DNA of 64,000 bases from a virus: IMG/VR virus record IMGVR_UViG_3300032893_000008, positions 1 to 64,000 of that record; one strand, written 5' to 3'. Shown here piece by piece: positions 36,936-45,708 of the stretch. The notes beneath the pieces are model-generated. The model did not search any database, was not told where the DNA came from, and was given only the letters and a program-made list of their open reading frames with translations. Made by a program: the position numbers and the translations under genes. Numbering within the stretch: position 1 is the stretch's first letter; each line of letters begins with the position of its first letter.

Positions 36936-39186
36936 CGGTAACCCCACCCGGCTTGAGGGCGTTCAGGATATCGCGCACCATCGGCTCCTTGACCCGGTTG
37001 AATGCCTGGAGGTGCGCCTTACGGGCACGTTCCAGCTCACCGTCCAAAGACTTTACCTTATCGTGCTGATGCCGGATAACGGAATCAGCTTTAGCCAGGG
37101 ACTCTTTAGGCGCCCAGCCCATCGAGGCGGCCTTGCGCATAATACCTAGGCTGGAACGAACTACCCGCGGGTCAATGCGCCGCTGACGATAGTAGTTCGA
37201 CTTCGCTAGCTCTTGAGCTTTCCGAAGCGTTTGGCGCGGCGAGCGCGCCGTTTTGCGGACCGGAGCGCTTTCCCCGCTTTCTCCTTCCGCTCCAGCTCCA
37301 GCACCCTGGTCAGGAGCTTCTCCGCCCGACGACTCATCTCCGGGCTCTCCCCCAAAGCCTTCATCGCCTTCCTCAGACGCTTCAGCTCCGTCTTCGCCGT
37401 CCGCTTCTTCGTCACCGAATTCCCCGCCGCCGCCCAAACCAGCCTGGGCTTCTGCCATCATCGCCTGCTGCTCTGCCTGCATGATCAGCTGCAAATTCTC
37501 CAGATAGAGAGGATCCGCGATGTAATTGAACTCCGGATTCTCGCTATCCCCGACGTATCCTAGGAGAAATTCTCGAATTTCGCCGACTTTGTGAAGCTGG
37601 ATAAGTCCCTGGTAATACGAGGGATTACAAATGATATCGCCACTGAGAACGGGATCCTGCCCGGACTCGCGGCGGATGTCATTGACACTGGATCGAACCC
37701 CAATCTCAGCCGTCTGGCGGTTAATCTCCTCGGCCTTGGACTCGATCTCCAAACCGACAAACGAGAAGCGATATTTGGCGGCGAACTCTTCGGAGACATT
37801 CGGAATGATGTCTTCGTTGATGATCGTCTCGATCCAGGTGAGGAGCGGCTTGAGGCCACGGACCTGGGAGTGCTGGATCTTAGTGTCATTGTCTTCAGAG
37901 CCTAGGCCGCCCTGCCCCTGACCGCGGCCGAGGTGCTCAAATCCAATCTCGACGGGGCTGATGGCGAAGATCGCGCTTAGCGTCCGGATGATGTGATCGA
38001 TGTAGACCGAATACTCCATGTCTCGGTTGGTGGCCGAGAGGGGAATCCACTCCACACCGTCGACGCCGGCAATGATAGGCGTGCGCCAGGAATTCTCGTT
38101 ACCAGAGACCTGAGCATACCACTGGGCCCGGAACGCCTGAAGCTGAGAAGGCGAAACATCGCCGGCGATGTGGATCAAACCGCGAGAGGCAAAACCGTGA
38201 GTGAAGAAAAGCTTGTTGTAGTTCTCGGCCTGAAGGTGACCTGTGATGACCAGCGTGGCCATCTCCAGCTCACCGATGCAATAGCCGTTGTTTTCGATGA
38301 AGTTCTGGGGATTGCCGAGCTTGTAGATCAGCTCTTTGCCCGTGAAGGTCTGGTGAACACGACCGTTAACGACCTGGACGAACTCGATGTCTTCGTTGTC
38401 ATCACGCTGGCGCTCACGATCTTCCTGAGCATCCATCAGGTCAGCCATCTCCTTCGTGGAGGCGCTTCCTTGGGACATCAGAGCATTCTGGGACGCTTCA
38501 GCCTGAGCAATGATCTCCTTCGGGAGACGCTTGTTAGCGAAGTAGATCGACTCGGTAGGCGCCGGCAGGAACGAATGGATACCACCGAGATGATTGCGAA
38601 TGGTTTCGATCGCGGCCGCGCCAAACGTCAGGCGGTCACGAATCATGAGCCGGAGGAAGGTATCGAAGTCCATCTTCGACTTCGGGTCGCGATCTTCGTT
38701 GGAACCGCAGTTCCGAATGTAGTCAGTCAGCCAAGCAATCTCGGCCTCTTCCTCAGAACCCGGTTTCACCTCAACAGAAGGATCGCGCGGCGTGAATCGG
38801 AAGCCTGGATCGTAGCGATTCTCCTGGGGCTTGGAGAAGCGAGCGATCTGATTGATACGAGTCTGGAAAATGGCCGCCACGATCGGGTCGCGGAGGGACA
38901 TTTCCTTAAGCACCTTGTTCGACAGGTGCGAGTAACGCGGACGATAAACGCCGTAGCCGCCTTCGCCGATCGAAGGCATGATCGACGGATCGACCAGAGA
39001 GGCGCGACGATAACGGTAACGCTGGCGATTGAGGGCATCGGTGATCGATCCCTCGGCTTCAGCTTTAGCTAGATCGAACTCCGCACGCTGAGCGGCAGCG
39101 TCTGCCATAGCCTGCGCACGCGCATCCTCAGCTAGCTCATGAAGGCGGCGATCAATGTTGCCGCTGAACTTGTCAAGAATACCCAC
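36910..39186 (-). CDS. Portal protein
   Basis: 758 residues. The core has IFQTRINQIARFSKPQENRY near residue 105, NPQNFIENNGYCIGELEMAT, and DHIIRTLSAIFAISPVEIGF, typical of phage portals that form the DNA-entry ring. The C-terminal 150 residues hold a Glu/Gly-rich low-complexity stretch and a basic coiled end. It lies between the head morphogenesis protein and a virion protein, with the terminase upstream. Confidence 0.8.
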   Translation of the reverse strand: MGILDKFSGNIDRRLHELAEDARAQAMADAAAQRAEFDLAKAEAEGSITDALNRQRYRYRRASLVDPSIMPSIGEGGYGVYRPRYSHLSNKVLKEMSLRDPIVAAIFQTRINQIARFSKPQENRYDPGFRFTPRDPSVEVKPGSEEEAEIAWLTDYIRNCGSNEDRDPKSKMDFDTFLRLMIRDRLTFGAAAIETIRNHLGGIHSFLPAPTESIYFANKRLPKEIIAQAEASQNALMSQGSASTKEMADLMDAQEDRERQRDDNEDIEFVQVVNGRVHQTFTGKELIYKLGNPQNFIENNGYCIGELEMATLVITGHLQAENYNKLFFTHGFASRGLIHIAGDVSPSQLQAFRAQWYAQVSGNENSWRTPIIAGVDGVEWIPLSATNRDMEYSVYIDHIIRTLSAIFAISPVEIGFEHLGRGQGQGGLGSEDNDTKIQHSQVRGLKPLLTWIETIINEDIIPNVSEEFAAKYRFSFVGLEIESKAEEINRQTAEIGVRSSVNDIRRESGQDPVLSGDIICNPSYYQGLIQLHKVGEIREFLLGYVGDSENPEFNYIADPLYLENLQLIMQAEQQAMMAEAQAGLGGGGEFGDEEADGEDGAEASEEGDEGFGGEPGDESSGGEAPDQGAGAGAEGESGESAPVRKTARSPRQTLRKAQELAKSNYYRQRRIDPRVVRSSLGIMRKAASMGWAPKESLAKADSVIRHQHDKVKSLDGELERARKAHLQAFNRVKEPMVRDILNALKPGGVTDGDESDSE

Positions 39187-39194
39187 TGGGTTCC

Positions 39195-40202
39195 TTACTC
39201 GGCGAGGATGACTTTGCAGTCAGCCGGCGTGATACCGTTATTCGCGATCGTTAGACTGAAGACTTGTCCGCGCTGCAGGTAGATGCCTACCTGACTGCGA
39301 TCCGATGAAGCGATTGGTTCGACCTGGACGTGATCAGAAGTATCTCCATTCAGCCGCAGGGATACCTTCTGATCAGATTCCAGATAGAGCCACTTCCAGA
39401 CGGACGGATAGAAAACGACACCATCCGACGCACCGATGGTGATTGGCCCCTCGGGGATCCCGGGATTCCCGTTAGACACATCGAAGTAGTTCGCGGTAAC
39501 TTTAGTAACTTCGAAGGCACCGCGGTTCTCGATGTTGAAAGCGGTCGACTGAACCAAAGCTTCGTCTTCTACCTGCACGCCAGCGGCAGAGAAAACTGCA
39601 AACGGAGGCAGGCTATCGCCACGGGAGCCGACAGTAATCGGGCCTTCCGCCACGCCGTCGCCGTCAACGGAAAGGACCTCTACGTAACTAGTGGCGACCG
39701 TCACGATCGTTCGGACCCCCTGGTTCAGGGGATTGAAAGGGCTCAGGACCGCGGGAGTAGTGCTTTCCACGTTGAGCTGGTCACCAACCACCACACCACC
39801 GGTGACAAAGTTCGGGGCCGTTCCGCCAGTCGCCGTGAAGCGAATCACGTTACCGGTCTTGGTGACCGTGTATTGAGTCGTAGCGTCTCCGCCGATCGAT
39901 CGAGCAGTGCGGAGGACTGGATTGGTGCCGCCGGCGAAAGCAAAACGGAATGTATTCGCGTTCGGATCCGGCTGAGTGACCGTGTATTGGGTCGTAGCAT
40001 CCTGGGACAGAACCCGGGCAGTGGAAGCCACCAGCAGACTGCCACCGGCGGGGACCAAAACCCTACGGTCCAGGTCGTTACCAGTAACCACCCCCTCAAA
40101 CTGACGGTCCCAGTCCGCGTCACGGAGCTTTGGGGATAGCGTCTTCGCGGAATCGCTGTAAACTGCGAGCTTCAGGAAAAGGTTCAGGAATTGGCCGGCC
40201 AT
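39195..40202 (-). CDS. Putative virion protein (335 aa)
   Basis: Start chosen at ATG 40202 (MAGQFLNLFLKLAVYSDSAK), because an upstream ATG at 40226 overlaps a -10 hexamer. Two similar segments with DATTQYTVT near residues 70 and 115 and a beta-rich rest (EGPITVGS and EGPITIGAS are also repeated). Probably a head or neck structural protein by position between portal and terminase. Confidence 0.5.
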   Translation of the reverse strand: MAGQFLNLFLKLAVYSDSAKTLSPKLRDADWDRQFEGVVTGNDLDRRVLVPAGGSLLVASTARVLSQDATTQYTVTQPDPNANTFRFAFAGGTNPVLRTARSIGGDATTQYTVTKTGNVIRFTATGGTAPNFVTGGVVVGDQLNVESTTPAVLSPFNPLNQGVRTIVTVATSYVEVLSVDGDGVAEGPITVGSRGDSLPPFAVFSAAGVQVEDEALVQSTAFNIENRGAFEVTKVTANYFDVSNGNPGIPEGPITIGASDGVVFYPSVWKWLYLESDQKVSLRLNGDTSDHVQVEPIASSDRSQVGIYLQRGQVFSLTIANNGITPADCKVILAE

Positions 40203-40224
40203 CGAGTTTTTTGCTCCGACCGGC

Positions 40225-40230
40225 ATTCTA
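40225..40230 (-). promoter_or_regulatory. -10 promoter element
   Basis: Minus-strand GTGGTAGAAT after the terminase stop; start would be near 40218, giving a short leader with CGGAGC before ATG 40202. Confidence 0.45.
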
Positions 40231-40238
40231 CCACGTGG

Positions 40239-42194
40239 TCAGAAGGACCAAGAGAACCCGCCACCGGGGCCGCCGGCCTTGTCATCGTCAGCGTCGGGGT
40301 TATTCCGCTTGGCGATTTCCTCACGGTTGTCATGAAACCCAGAAATCCCCAGGTGGGCTGCGAGGTCAGCTGCAGACGGCACTCGTGTAAAGTTGCCGTT
40401 GAGATCCTTGGCCGGCAGCTCTTCGATGGGCCTGCCGGCCTGATCCTTGGGGCGCCCGTCCTCGGCAGTCGCTACGGTCATGGTGACTGTTGAGCGCCCG
40501 TAAACCGTGTAGGCTATGTAACGAATGCAGTCCATCGAGTGGTTGTCGAGGGCAGCAAACTTGGTGTCATCAATCCGCCCCTGGGCATCCGTTTCGTGGT
40601 GATACTTACCGAACTCATAGATGACAAAAGAGCAACCATTCTCGGTAGTTACGAATAGCTTGGCCTTGTTGGTGCCGGGGGCAGTGATGAATCGCTTCAC
40701 CACCTGGACGCCGTTATACACCGAACCCTTCGTTTTATCTACCGATTTTGATACCGGCAGATCATACGTCGAGATCATGAGCTTGATGTTGGACGGATTC
40801 TCGGTGTCCGGAAAATATCGCTGAATGTCGAAGCGCGGATGAATTTCCTCTGCGATCATCCGGACGAATTCACCATCATCCACCCCCCGGCGAGAAAGGC
40901 AGTAGACAATGTAGATGTTGTCGTTCCGATCGATGTAGGCAACGACGCACACTGATGGGTTCGTGAAACCCCAGTCAACTCCGGCGACCGCCGGGACCTT
41001 GTGCTTCTTCATCACCCCGATGAAATCATCCAGGGACATCGTTTCTTTCGGCCAGTCTTCACCAGAGAAGACCTTATACATCTCCTTGTAAGTCTTGATA
41101 TTTTTCTGGTCGAAGCGGGTATAAACTAGCCCTTCGGACGGCGGCTTTCGAGACAGAAAGGACGCGATGAACATCGTGTCCTCGGTCTTCAGGAGCTGAG
41201 CCTCGATGTCATCGATCGGCTTGAGCCACGTGCTCGTGGAAGCCTGTCTCTTGAGATTGGTCTGACAAGCCGCGAAGAGCTTGCACCTCGTGAAACACCC
41301 CTCCAGGCCGGGGGTGGCCTGGTAACGGAATTTCTCACCCGGGTCAAGTTTGTCGTAGCCGGCCTGGTCGACGTAGTGCATGGTCCCTTCACGGATGTAG
41401 AGATCCACAGGGGTAGTCCCGGACCGTTCGTCGGGACATCGCTCGGTCACATCAATGACGTTCCAGTGGCCGATATGAATCTGCTTCTCGTCCCGCTCAG
41501 CAGCCTCAATCTCTCGCTGCACGAGACCGAAGGCAGTCTTGCGAACGGAGATCGCTACGTCTATCGCCGGCCGCTTGTCTGGCATGCCGATCGGGATACC
41601 GTCCAGGTCGTCATAGGCGCGAACGTCCTGGACGACGTCGACTTCGTCTCGACAAAGTAGGGATTCATGCTGGCCCTGAACGGCGCGTTTCGTAACGGGG
41701 ATACAAATAATCTTCGTGCCATCGGCAAGCTTGCACCGCCGCATGGTCGATTCCTTGAGTCCCTGGCGGATCTGACTAAAGAACGGGAGATTCAAGAACG
41801 ACTGGAAGTAGTCCTGGTAGCACTTCTGCGCCTGCTCCAGCACTGAGGCGGTGTGCACGATGCCGCGGTGATCGTGGATCGCCACCATGAACTCGATAGC
41901 CGCCATCGCCAGGGTCTTGAAACCGAAGCGGGAAGCGTAGAACAGCATCTTCCGATGGCGTTGTTCGGGTGGTAGCTGGTTCCACCAAAGACAGTTCGAA
42001 TAGACCATCCAGGCCATGTCCAGCGGGGTGCAAGTCGATGCTGGATCGACAATCGAGTCCGGTAGGTCGATACCCAAGAAAGTGATCAGCCAGTTGCGTA
42101 GCTCCTCTCGCGTGCGGCAAGGGCGCAACATCAGATCCCAGGCGGTCAGGCCCGTGCTTGGGTCTACGATATCGGTAGGCTCTAGGAGACTCAT
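40239..42194 (-). CDS. Terminase large subunit
   Basis: 651 residues. YASRFGFKTLAMAAIEFMVA carries a modified Walker A (SRFGFKT) near residue 92, and CRDEVDVVQD the Walker B. The nuclease half has VAGVDWGFTNPSVCVVAYID with the first catalytic Asp and DNHSMDCIRYIAY near its end, as in packaging terminases. ATGA-type overlap with the upstream gene. It would pump and cut DNA at the portal. Confidence 0.83.
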   Translation of the reverse strand: MSLLEPTDIVDPSTGLTAWDLMLRPCRTREELRNWLITFLGIDLPDSIVDPASTCTPLDMAWMVYSNCLWWNQLPPEQRHRKMLFYASRFGFKTLAMAAIEFMVAIHDHRGIVHTASVLEQAQKCYQDYFQSFLNLPFFSQIRQGLKESTMRRCKLADGTKIICIPVTKRAVQGQHESLLCRDEVDVVQDVRAYDDLDGIPIGMPDKRPAIDVAISVRKTAFGLVQREIEAAERDEKQIHIGHWNVIDVTERCPDERSGTTPVDLYIREGTMHYVDQAGYDKLDPGEKFRYQATPGLEGCFTRCKLFAACQTNLKRQASTSTWLKPIDDIEAQLLKTEDTMFIASFLSRKPPSEGLVYTRFDQKNIKTYKEMYKVFSGEDWPKETMSLDDFIGVMKKHKVPAVAGVDWGFTNPSVCVVAYIDRNDNIYIVYCLSRRGVDDGEFVRMIAEEIHPRFDIQRYFPDTENPSNIKLMISTYDLPVSKSVDKTKGSVYNGVQVVKRFITAPGTNKAKLFVTTENGCSFVIYEFGKYHHETDAQGRIDDTKFAALDNHSMDCIRYIAYTVYGRSTVTMTVATAEDGRPKDQAGRPIEELPAKDLNGNFTRVPSAADLAAHLGISGFHDNREEIAKRNNPDADDDKAGGPGGGFSWSF

Positions 42195-42814
42195 TGCTTC
42201 TTGTTTTTAGCCCGCCACTGCTCCGCAAGAGAGCTAAGGACGTCACTAGCTTTGTCACCCTGCGGAGCAGATACAACCGCCACCTGGCTACCTGGGGCGG
42301 CATTCACGGTGATAGGCGCCGGCGGCTGATCCGGGACCGGTGGCTGGCCGATTTTGGATACAGATTCGATCGCTTCACACAGCGCCTTGTAATCACGCGC
42401 GGAAGCTAGGCGCCCTTCGGGAAGATTCTCTTCGGTGGGATTCTGAAGATAGCGAATCATCTCCTGGCGGAATCGAGTGTGTTCTACCGTCAATAGGTTA
42501 GCCAGGTGATTGATCGCTTCGGCCTTGAGTTTCTGGAGGCGAGCGACGGCCTGGATGTGCACTTCGTCGATGTAAGCAGCTCGCTTTGCCGGCCAGTCGT
42601 AGCGCACACAAGCATCGGCGAGCGCACCCAAGCCCCAGGCGCGATTTCCTTCTAGCATCTGCTCCAAGGAGAATCCCTCGACGTAGAGCTGAAAGAAGTT
42701 AGCGGCTGTCACTGGAGACATCGGAGCAGAGTTTTTGCGATGATATTCTTCCATCGCCTGGCGTTCTTTGGGCGTCAGGAATTCAACTGCAGGACGAACG
42801 AGAGCTTCTGTCAT
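42191..42814 (-). CDS. Possible terminase small subunit (207 aa)
   Basis: Directly upstream of and overlapping the large terminase. The N-terminal part has helix-turn-helix character (SPVTAANFFQLYVEGFSLEQ), the middle is a helical hairpin, and the C-terminus a Pro/Ala linker. Size and position fit a small terminase subunit, but no diagnostic motif is seen. Confidence 0.45.
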   Translation of the reverse strand: MTEALVRPAVEFLTPKERQAMEEYHRKNSAPMSPVTAANFFQLYVEGFSLEQMLEGNRAWGLGALADACVRYDWPAKRAAYIDEVHIQAVARLQKLKAEAINHLANLLTVEHTRFRQEMIRYLQNPTEENLPEGRLASARDYKALCEAIESVSKIGQPPVPDQPPAPITVNAAPGSQVAVVSAPQGDKASDVLSSLAEQWRAKNKKQ

Positions 42815-43353
42815 TCCCGCCCCTCGATCAAAACATCAACCGCTACCGGAACATTGGGGCCAAGGTATTCCCTCACCCCGCGGCGGATGATGCGATCGAC
42901 ATCCATAGAGGCATTACGTTCCAAGAATTTGACGAGCAGCCAGCGCCAGAACAAGCCCGTCCTGTCTTGGAGCCATTTCATCCTGGCGCGATTACGGAGA
43001 TAGCGCTTCACTTCCTTCTTGGGCATGGTCACCCGATACAGGATGTAACGTTCTTCACCTTCAGCCGGCGCTTCAGGGAAAATTACCTCTACATGAGAAA
43101 TCTTCGTGTGCGCCATGTAGCCGAAGTTAGTCAGGTTAATCTCCATCCCCTTGGAGACGACGCCGTTTGACCAGAGCCAACGATCGGTGCCCGCTTCCGG
43201 AATGCCTCCTGCGACTGACTTCAAGGCGCCATCGTAAGCAGCACGAGGATCGATGCTCGACTGCAACGCAAGCATCTCCTTCGTCGAGAGCGGCTCGAAA
43301 CGAGACTTGTATGGCTTTTTTGGCTTTAGCTCCGGTTTCGGCTCATCAGCCAT
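42811..43353 (-). CDS. Hypothetical 180-aa protein
   Basis: Basic N-terminus (KPELKPKKPYKSRFEPLSTK), a beta-rich centre with YMAHTKISHVEVIFPEAP, and a helical C-terminus. ATGA overlaps on both sides tie it to the nuclease and terminase genes. No family recognised. Confidence 0.55.
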   Translation of the reverse strand: MADEPKPELKPKKPYKSRFEPLSTKEMLALQSSIDPRAAYDGALKSVAGGIPEAGTDRWLWSNGVVSKGMEINLTNFGYMAHTKISHVEVIFPEAPAEGEERYILYRVTMPKKEVKRYLRNRARMKWLQDRTGLFWRWLLVKFLERNASMDVDRIIRRGVREYLGPNVPVAVDVLIEGRE

Positions 43354-44350
43354 TGAGCATCCCTCTCGCGTAGTCAGCCAGGCGCTTCTTATCCAGGCTG
43401 GTCTCCATCACGTCGGAGATGTAAGTCTCGACCATGCCGTCCAGCGTGGCGGCCTTCTGGATGACAGCTCCCTGACGCGGGGCTTCAGCGACAAACTCAG
43501 GAGCTAGAGAGATCTTATAGCGGCTCTTCAGGCTCAGATAGCGTTCGTCCGTTGCCATCATGGAGATCGCGGCACGATCGCCCTTGACCACGATCTTGTA
43601 ATAGTCGTCGGGGGACCGAGTGGAAGTTTCGAAATTGTCGAGGAACTCATCGGGACTCGCGTATTCGATAACGCGGTATTCCGGCAAGGGCGTCTTGATC
43701 CGCTGGAAAATGCCTGTCTCAGTATCGAATACGTGGAGCCCTTTCGTCTCGCCGGCGTCCTGGAATCCGAAGGCGTAGGGCGATCCGACATAAACGATGT
43801 TCTCGATCTTCTGGCTCTTGTGAACGTGTCCGCAGATTACGGTCTTGAATCCAGCCACGGATTCCACCGGGAATCCGTTAGGATCATAGAAGCCGTTCTC
43901 GTATTGCGCACCGTTGAAAGTGTTGTGGCAGAAGAGGATCTCGCCCGAAGGCGGCAGTGCAGCTTCGAACTCTTCAAAGGTATGGTAATAAGGCAGGAAA
44001 ACCATCCTCTGATCATGCACAGGACCTTCAACGATCGTCACGTTGGGGAAGCGAGCGAGTCCAACGAGCGCATGCTCCGAACTAGAAGGGCCAGCCTTGT
44101 CGTGATTTCCCACCATCAGGTAGCACTGAAAATTGGCAGGACATTGGAAGGTAATTTCGGTTAGAAAGCGAACCCAAGCGTTCAAAACCTCGACACGCAT
44201 CACAGCGTGAGTGTCAAAGAGATCGCCGAGGATCACTACCCTGTCCGGCTTCACCTTCTTGATCGAATCCGCGAGGAAGGCAAGGAAACGCTTACCCGTC
44301 TCGATTGTCGAGATCTTAACGTGAGGGTCTCCAGAAACAAGAATCTTCAT
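43346..44350 (-). CDS. SbcD/Mre11-like nuclease (T4 gp47-type)
   Basis: 334 residues with all phosphoesterase motifs: SGDPHVK, ILGDLFDTH, MVGNHDKAG, LFCHNTF and ICGHVHKS. This fits the Mre11/SbcD/gp47 nuclease subunit that processes DNA ends. The ATPase partner (gp46/SbcC) is not in the window. It is followed by the terminase operon and preceded by the recombinase. Confidence 0.8.
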   Translation of the reverse strand: MKILVSGDPHVKISTIETGKRFLAFLADSIKKVKPDRVVILGDLFDTHAVMRVEVLNAWVRFLTEITFQCPANFQCYLMVGNHDKAGPSSSEHALVGLARFPNVTIVEGPVHDQRMVFLPYYHTFEEFEAALPPSGEILFCHNTFNGAQYENGFYDPNGFPVESVAGFKTVICGHVHKSQKIENIVYVGSPYAFGFQDAGETKGLHVFDTETGIFQRIKTPLPEYRVIEYASPDEFLDNFETSTRSPDDYYKIVVKGDRAAISMMATDERYLSLKSRYKISLAPEFVAEAPRQGAVIQKAATLDGMVETYISDVMETSLDKKRLADYARGMLNG

Positions 44351-44360
44351 CTATGCCTCG

Positions 44361-44366
44361 ATTATA
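44361..44366 (-). promoter_or_regulatory. Extended -10 promoter
   Basis: Minus-strand GTGGTATAAT (perfect TATAAT with TG-N), ten bases before ATG 44350; the leader of two or three bases includes at most a GAGG. Confidence 0.6.
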
Positions 44367-44375
44367 CCACGGGAA

Positions 44376-45479
44376 TTACTCATCCCCGGCGGTGGGCGGC
44401 TCCTTGGCAGCGGCATCGATCATGTCGTCGATTACGGACGAAAGGTCAGGTTCGGCGTAGACCTTCATCACGCTATCCATGATGGCCGCTTGGAGAGTGG
44501 GGTCATCGGCGAGCGCGTTCTCGAAAGCCTCGCGGCCGCGCCAGGAGCGATCCTGGAATTTATAGGTCTGCTGGTTCGGACGCTCGACAACCTCCAGCTT
44601 CACTGCTAGGCCGGCGACTTCCTTGTGCACGTTTACCGTCCCCTGGCCGTAACCGAGCTGGTATTCAGCAATCCGGAAGGGTGCTCCGACTCGGTTCTTG
44701 CGAACGGTCGCCCGAACGGTGTGGCCGAGCTGCACCTCGTGTCCGTCGAAGATCTTGGAATCCTTGGCGTTTACACGCTCGACGAGAACGAGAATATCCA
44801 CGAAGTGCTTGAGGCTCTGACCGTTCGGAATCTTCCATTTCGACTGGTATTTCGCGACTTTAGGATCCATCTCCTCGTTGACCTGTTGGATCAGAACCGT
44901 CGCGATCGAATGCTGACGAATATCGCCGACGATCATCTTGGTAGCCGGCCCCAGGATACGCGCCAGGTCCGCCATGATGTTGTCTTCCGTCGACTCCATC
45001 GCGGCCTCGCGCGGCCCCCGGAGTCCCTTAATCGAATCGATCACCATCATTCGAAGAGGCAGGCCGTCCTGAACCAGGGGCATGACTTCGTTGTGAAAAT
45101 GGTCGAAGACATCCTTCGCTCGATTACCTTGCTTCACGATCAGGCGCCTGGTGTCGACCCCGAGCTTGGCGGCGTAGTTCTTGTCGTAGTTGTATTCCGC
45201 GTCGTAAAAGATTGCGAAACCGTCAGAATCCGCGGCCTGCATCTGCTTGATCAGATCGTAAGCGCCAGCGGACTTTCCGCTCGACTCAGGGCCGGCAAAC
45301 ATCAGCACCTTGCCCCCGGGCAGACCGCCATCCATGGCCCACTGGAGACTGGGGGACGTCGGCTTGTAGATCACTGCCCTGGGATCGGGCATGGCATCAC
45401 CCATTCGCAGGACGTTGTTTTCGTCGCCGGCGCCGGCGAGTTCCTTCTGAATCCTGGAATACCAGTCGGTCTTGGGCAT
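44376..45479 (-). CDS. RecA/UvsX-like recombinase
   Basis: 367 residues. LPGGKVLMFAGPESSGKSAG holds a RecA-type Walker A (GPESSGKS near 63-70), and the FAIFYDAEYNYD and MMVIDSIKGLRG segments match the RecA core order. Q/N-rich loop region near VLIQQVNEEMD. The short C-terminus is acidic. It would form filaments on ssDNA for recombination-dependent replication, with the SSB and SbcD-like proteins encoded nearby. Confidence 0.85.
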   Translation of the reverse strand: MPKTDWYSRIQKELAGAGDENNVLRMGDAMPDPRAVIYKPTSPSLQWAMDGGLPGGKVLMFAGPESSGKSAGAYDLIKQMQAADSDGFAIFYDAEYNYDKNYAAKLGVDTRRLIVKQGNRAKDVFDHFHNEVMPLVQDGLPLRMMVIDSIKGLRGPREAAMESTEDNIMADLARILGPATKMIVGDIRQHSIATVLIQQVNEEMDPKVAKYQSKWKIPNGQSLKHFVDILVLVERVNAKDSKIFDGHEVQLGHTVRATVRKNRVGAPFRIAEYQLGYGQGTVNVHKEVAGLAVKLEVVERPNQQTYKFQDRSWRGREAFENALADDPTLQAAIMDSVMKVYAEPDLSSVIDDMIDAAAKEPPTAGDE

Positions 45480-45679
45480 TACTTGATCCCCTTAGCCTTA
45501 GAGAAAAGGCTGACACCCATGTTGTTCATCTGGATCATGTCCCGCACTAGATTCATGGCGGTGGGCTTGAGCTTAGGGGGACGATCAGCGGGATGAACCC
45601 ACCCGCGGGCCTCGCGCTCGGCCTGAGACACGAGCTTCGCTTCCTGCTTCGCCTGGCGGCGACGGACTGAGTTGTTCAT
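45479..45679 (-). CDS. Hypothetical 66-aa basic protein
   Basis: ATG six bases after TATCAT (leaderless). Arg/Lys-rich N-terminus (MNNSVRRRQAKQEAKLVSQA) then a Trp and Pro containing segment. TAATG overlap with the recombinase gene. It may bind nucleic acid or the recombinase; no family recognised. Confidence 0.55.
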   Translation of the reverse strand: MNNSVRRRQAKQEAKLVSQAEREARGWVHPADRPPKLKPTAMNLVRDMIQMNNMGVSLFSKAKGIK

Positions 45680-45685
45680 GTCCCA

Positions 45686-45691
45686 ATGATA
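45686..45691 (-). promoter_or_regulatory. -10 promoter element, leaderless
   Basis: Minus-strand GCGGTATCAT, six bases before ATG 45679. Confidence 0.55.
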
Positions 45692-45708
45692 CCGCAGGGA
45701 CCAAAGTT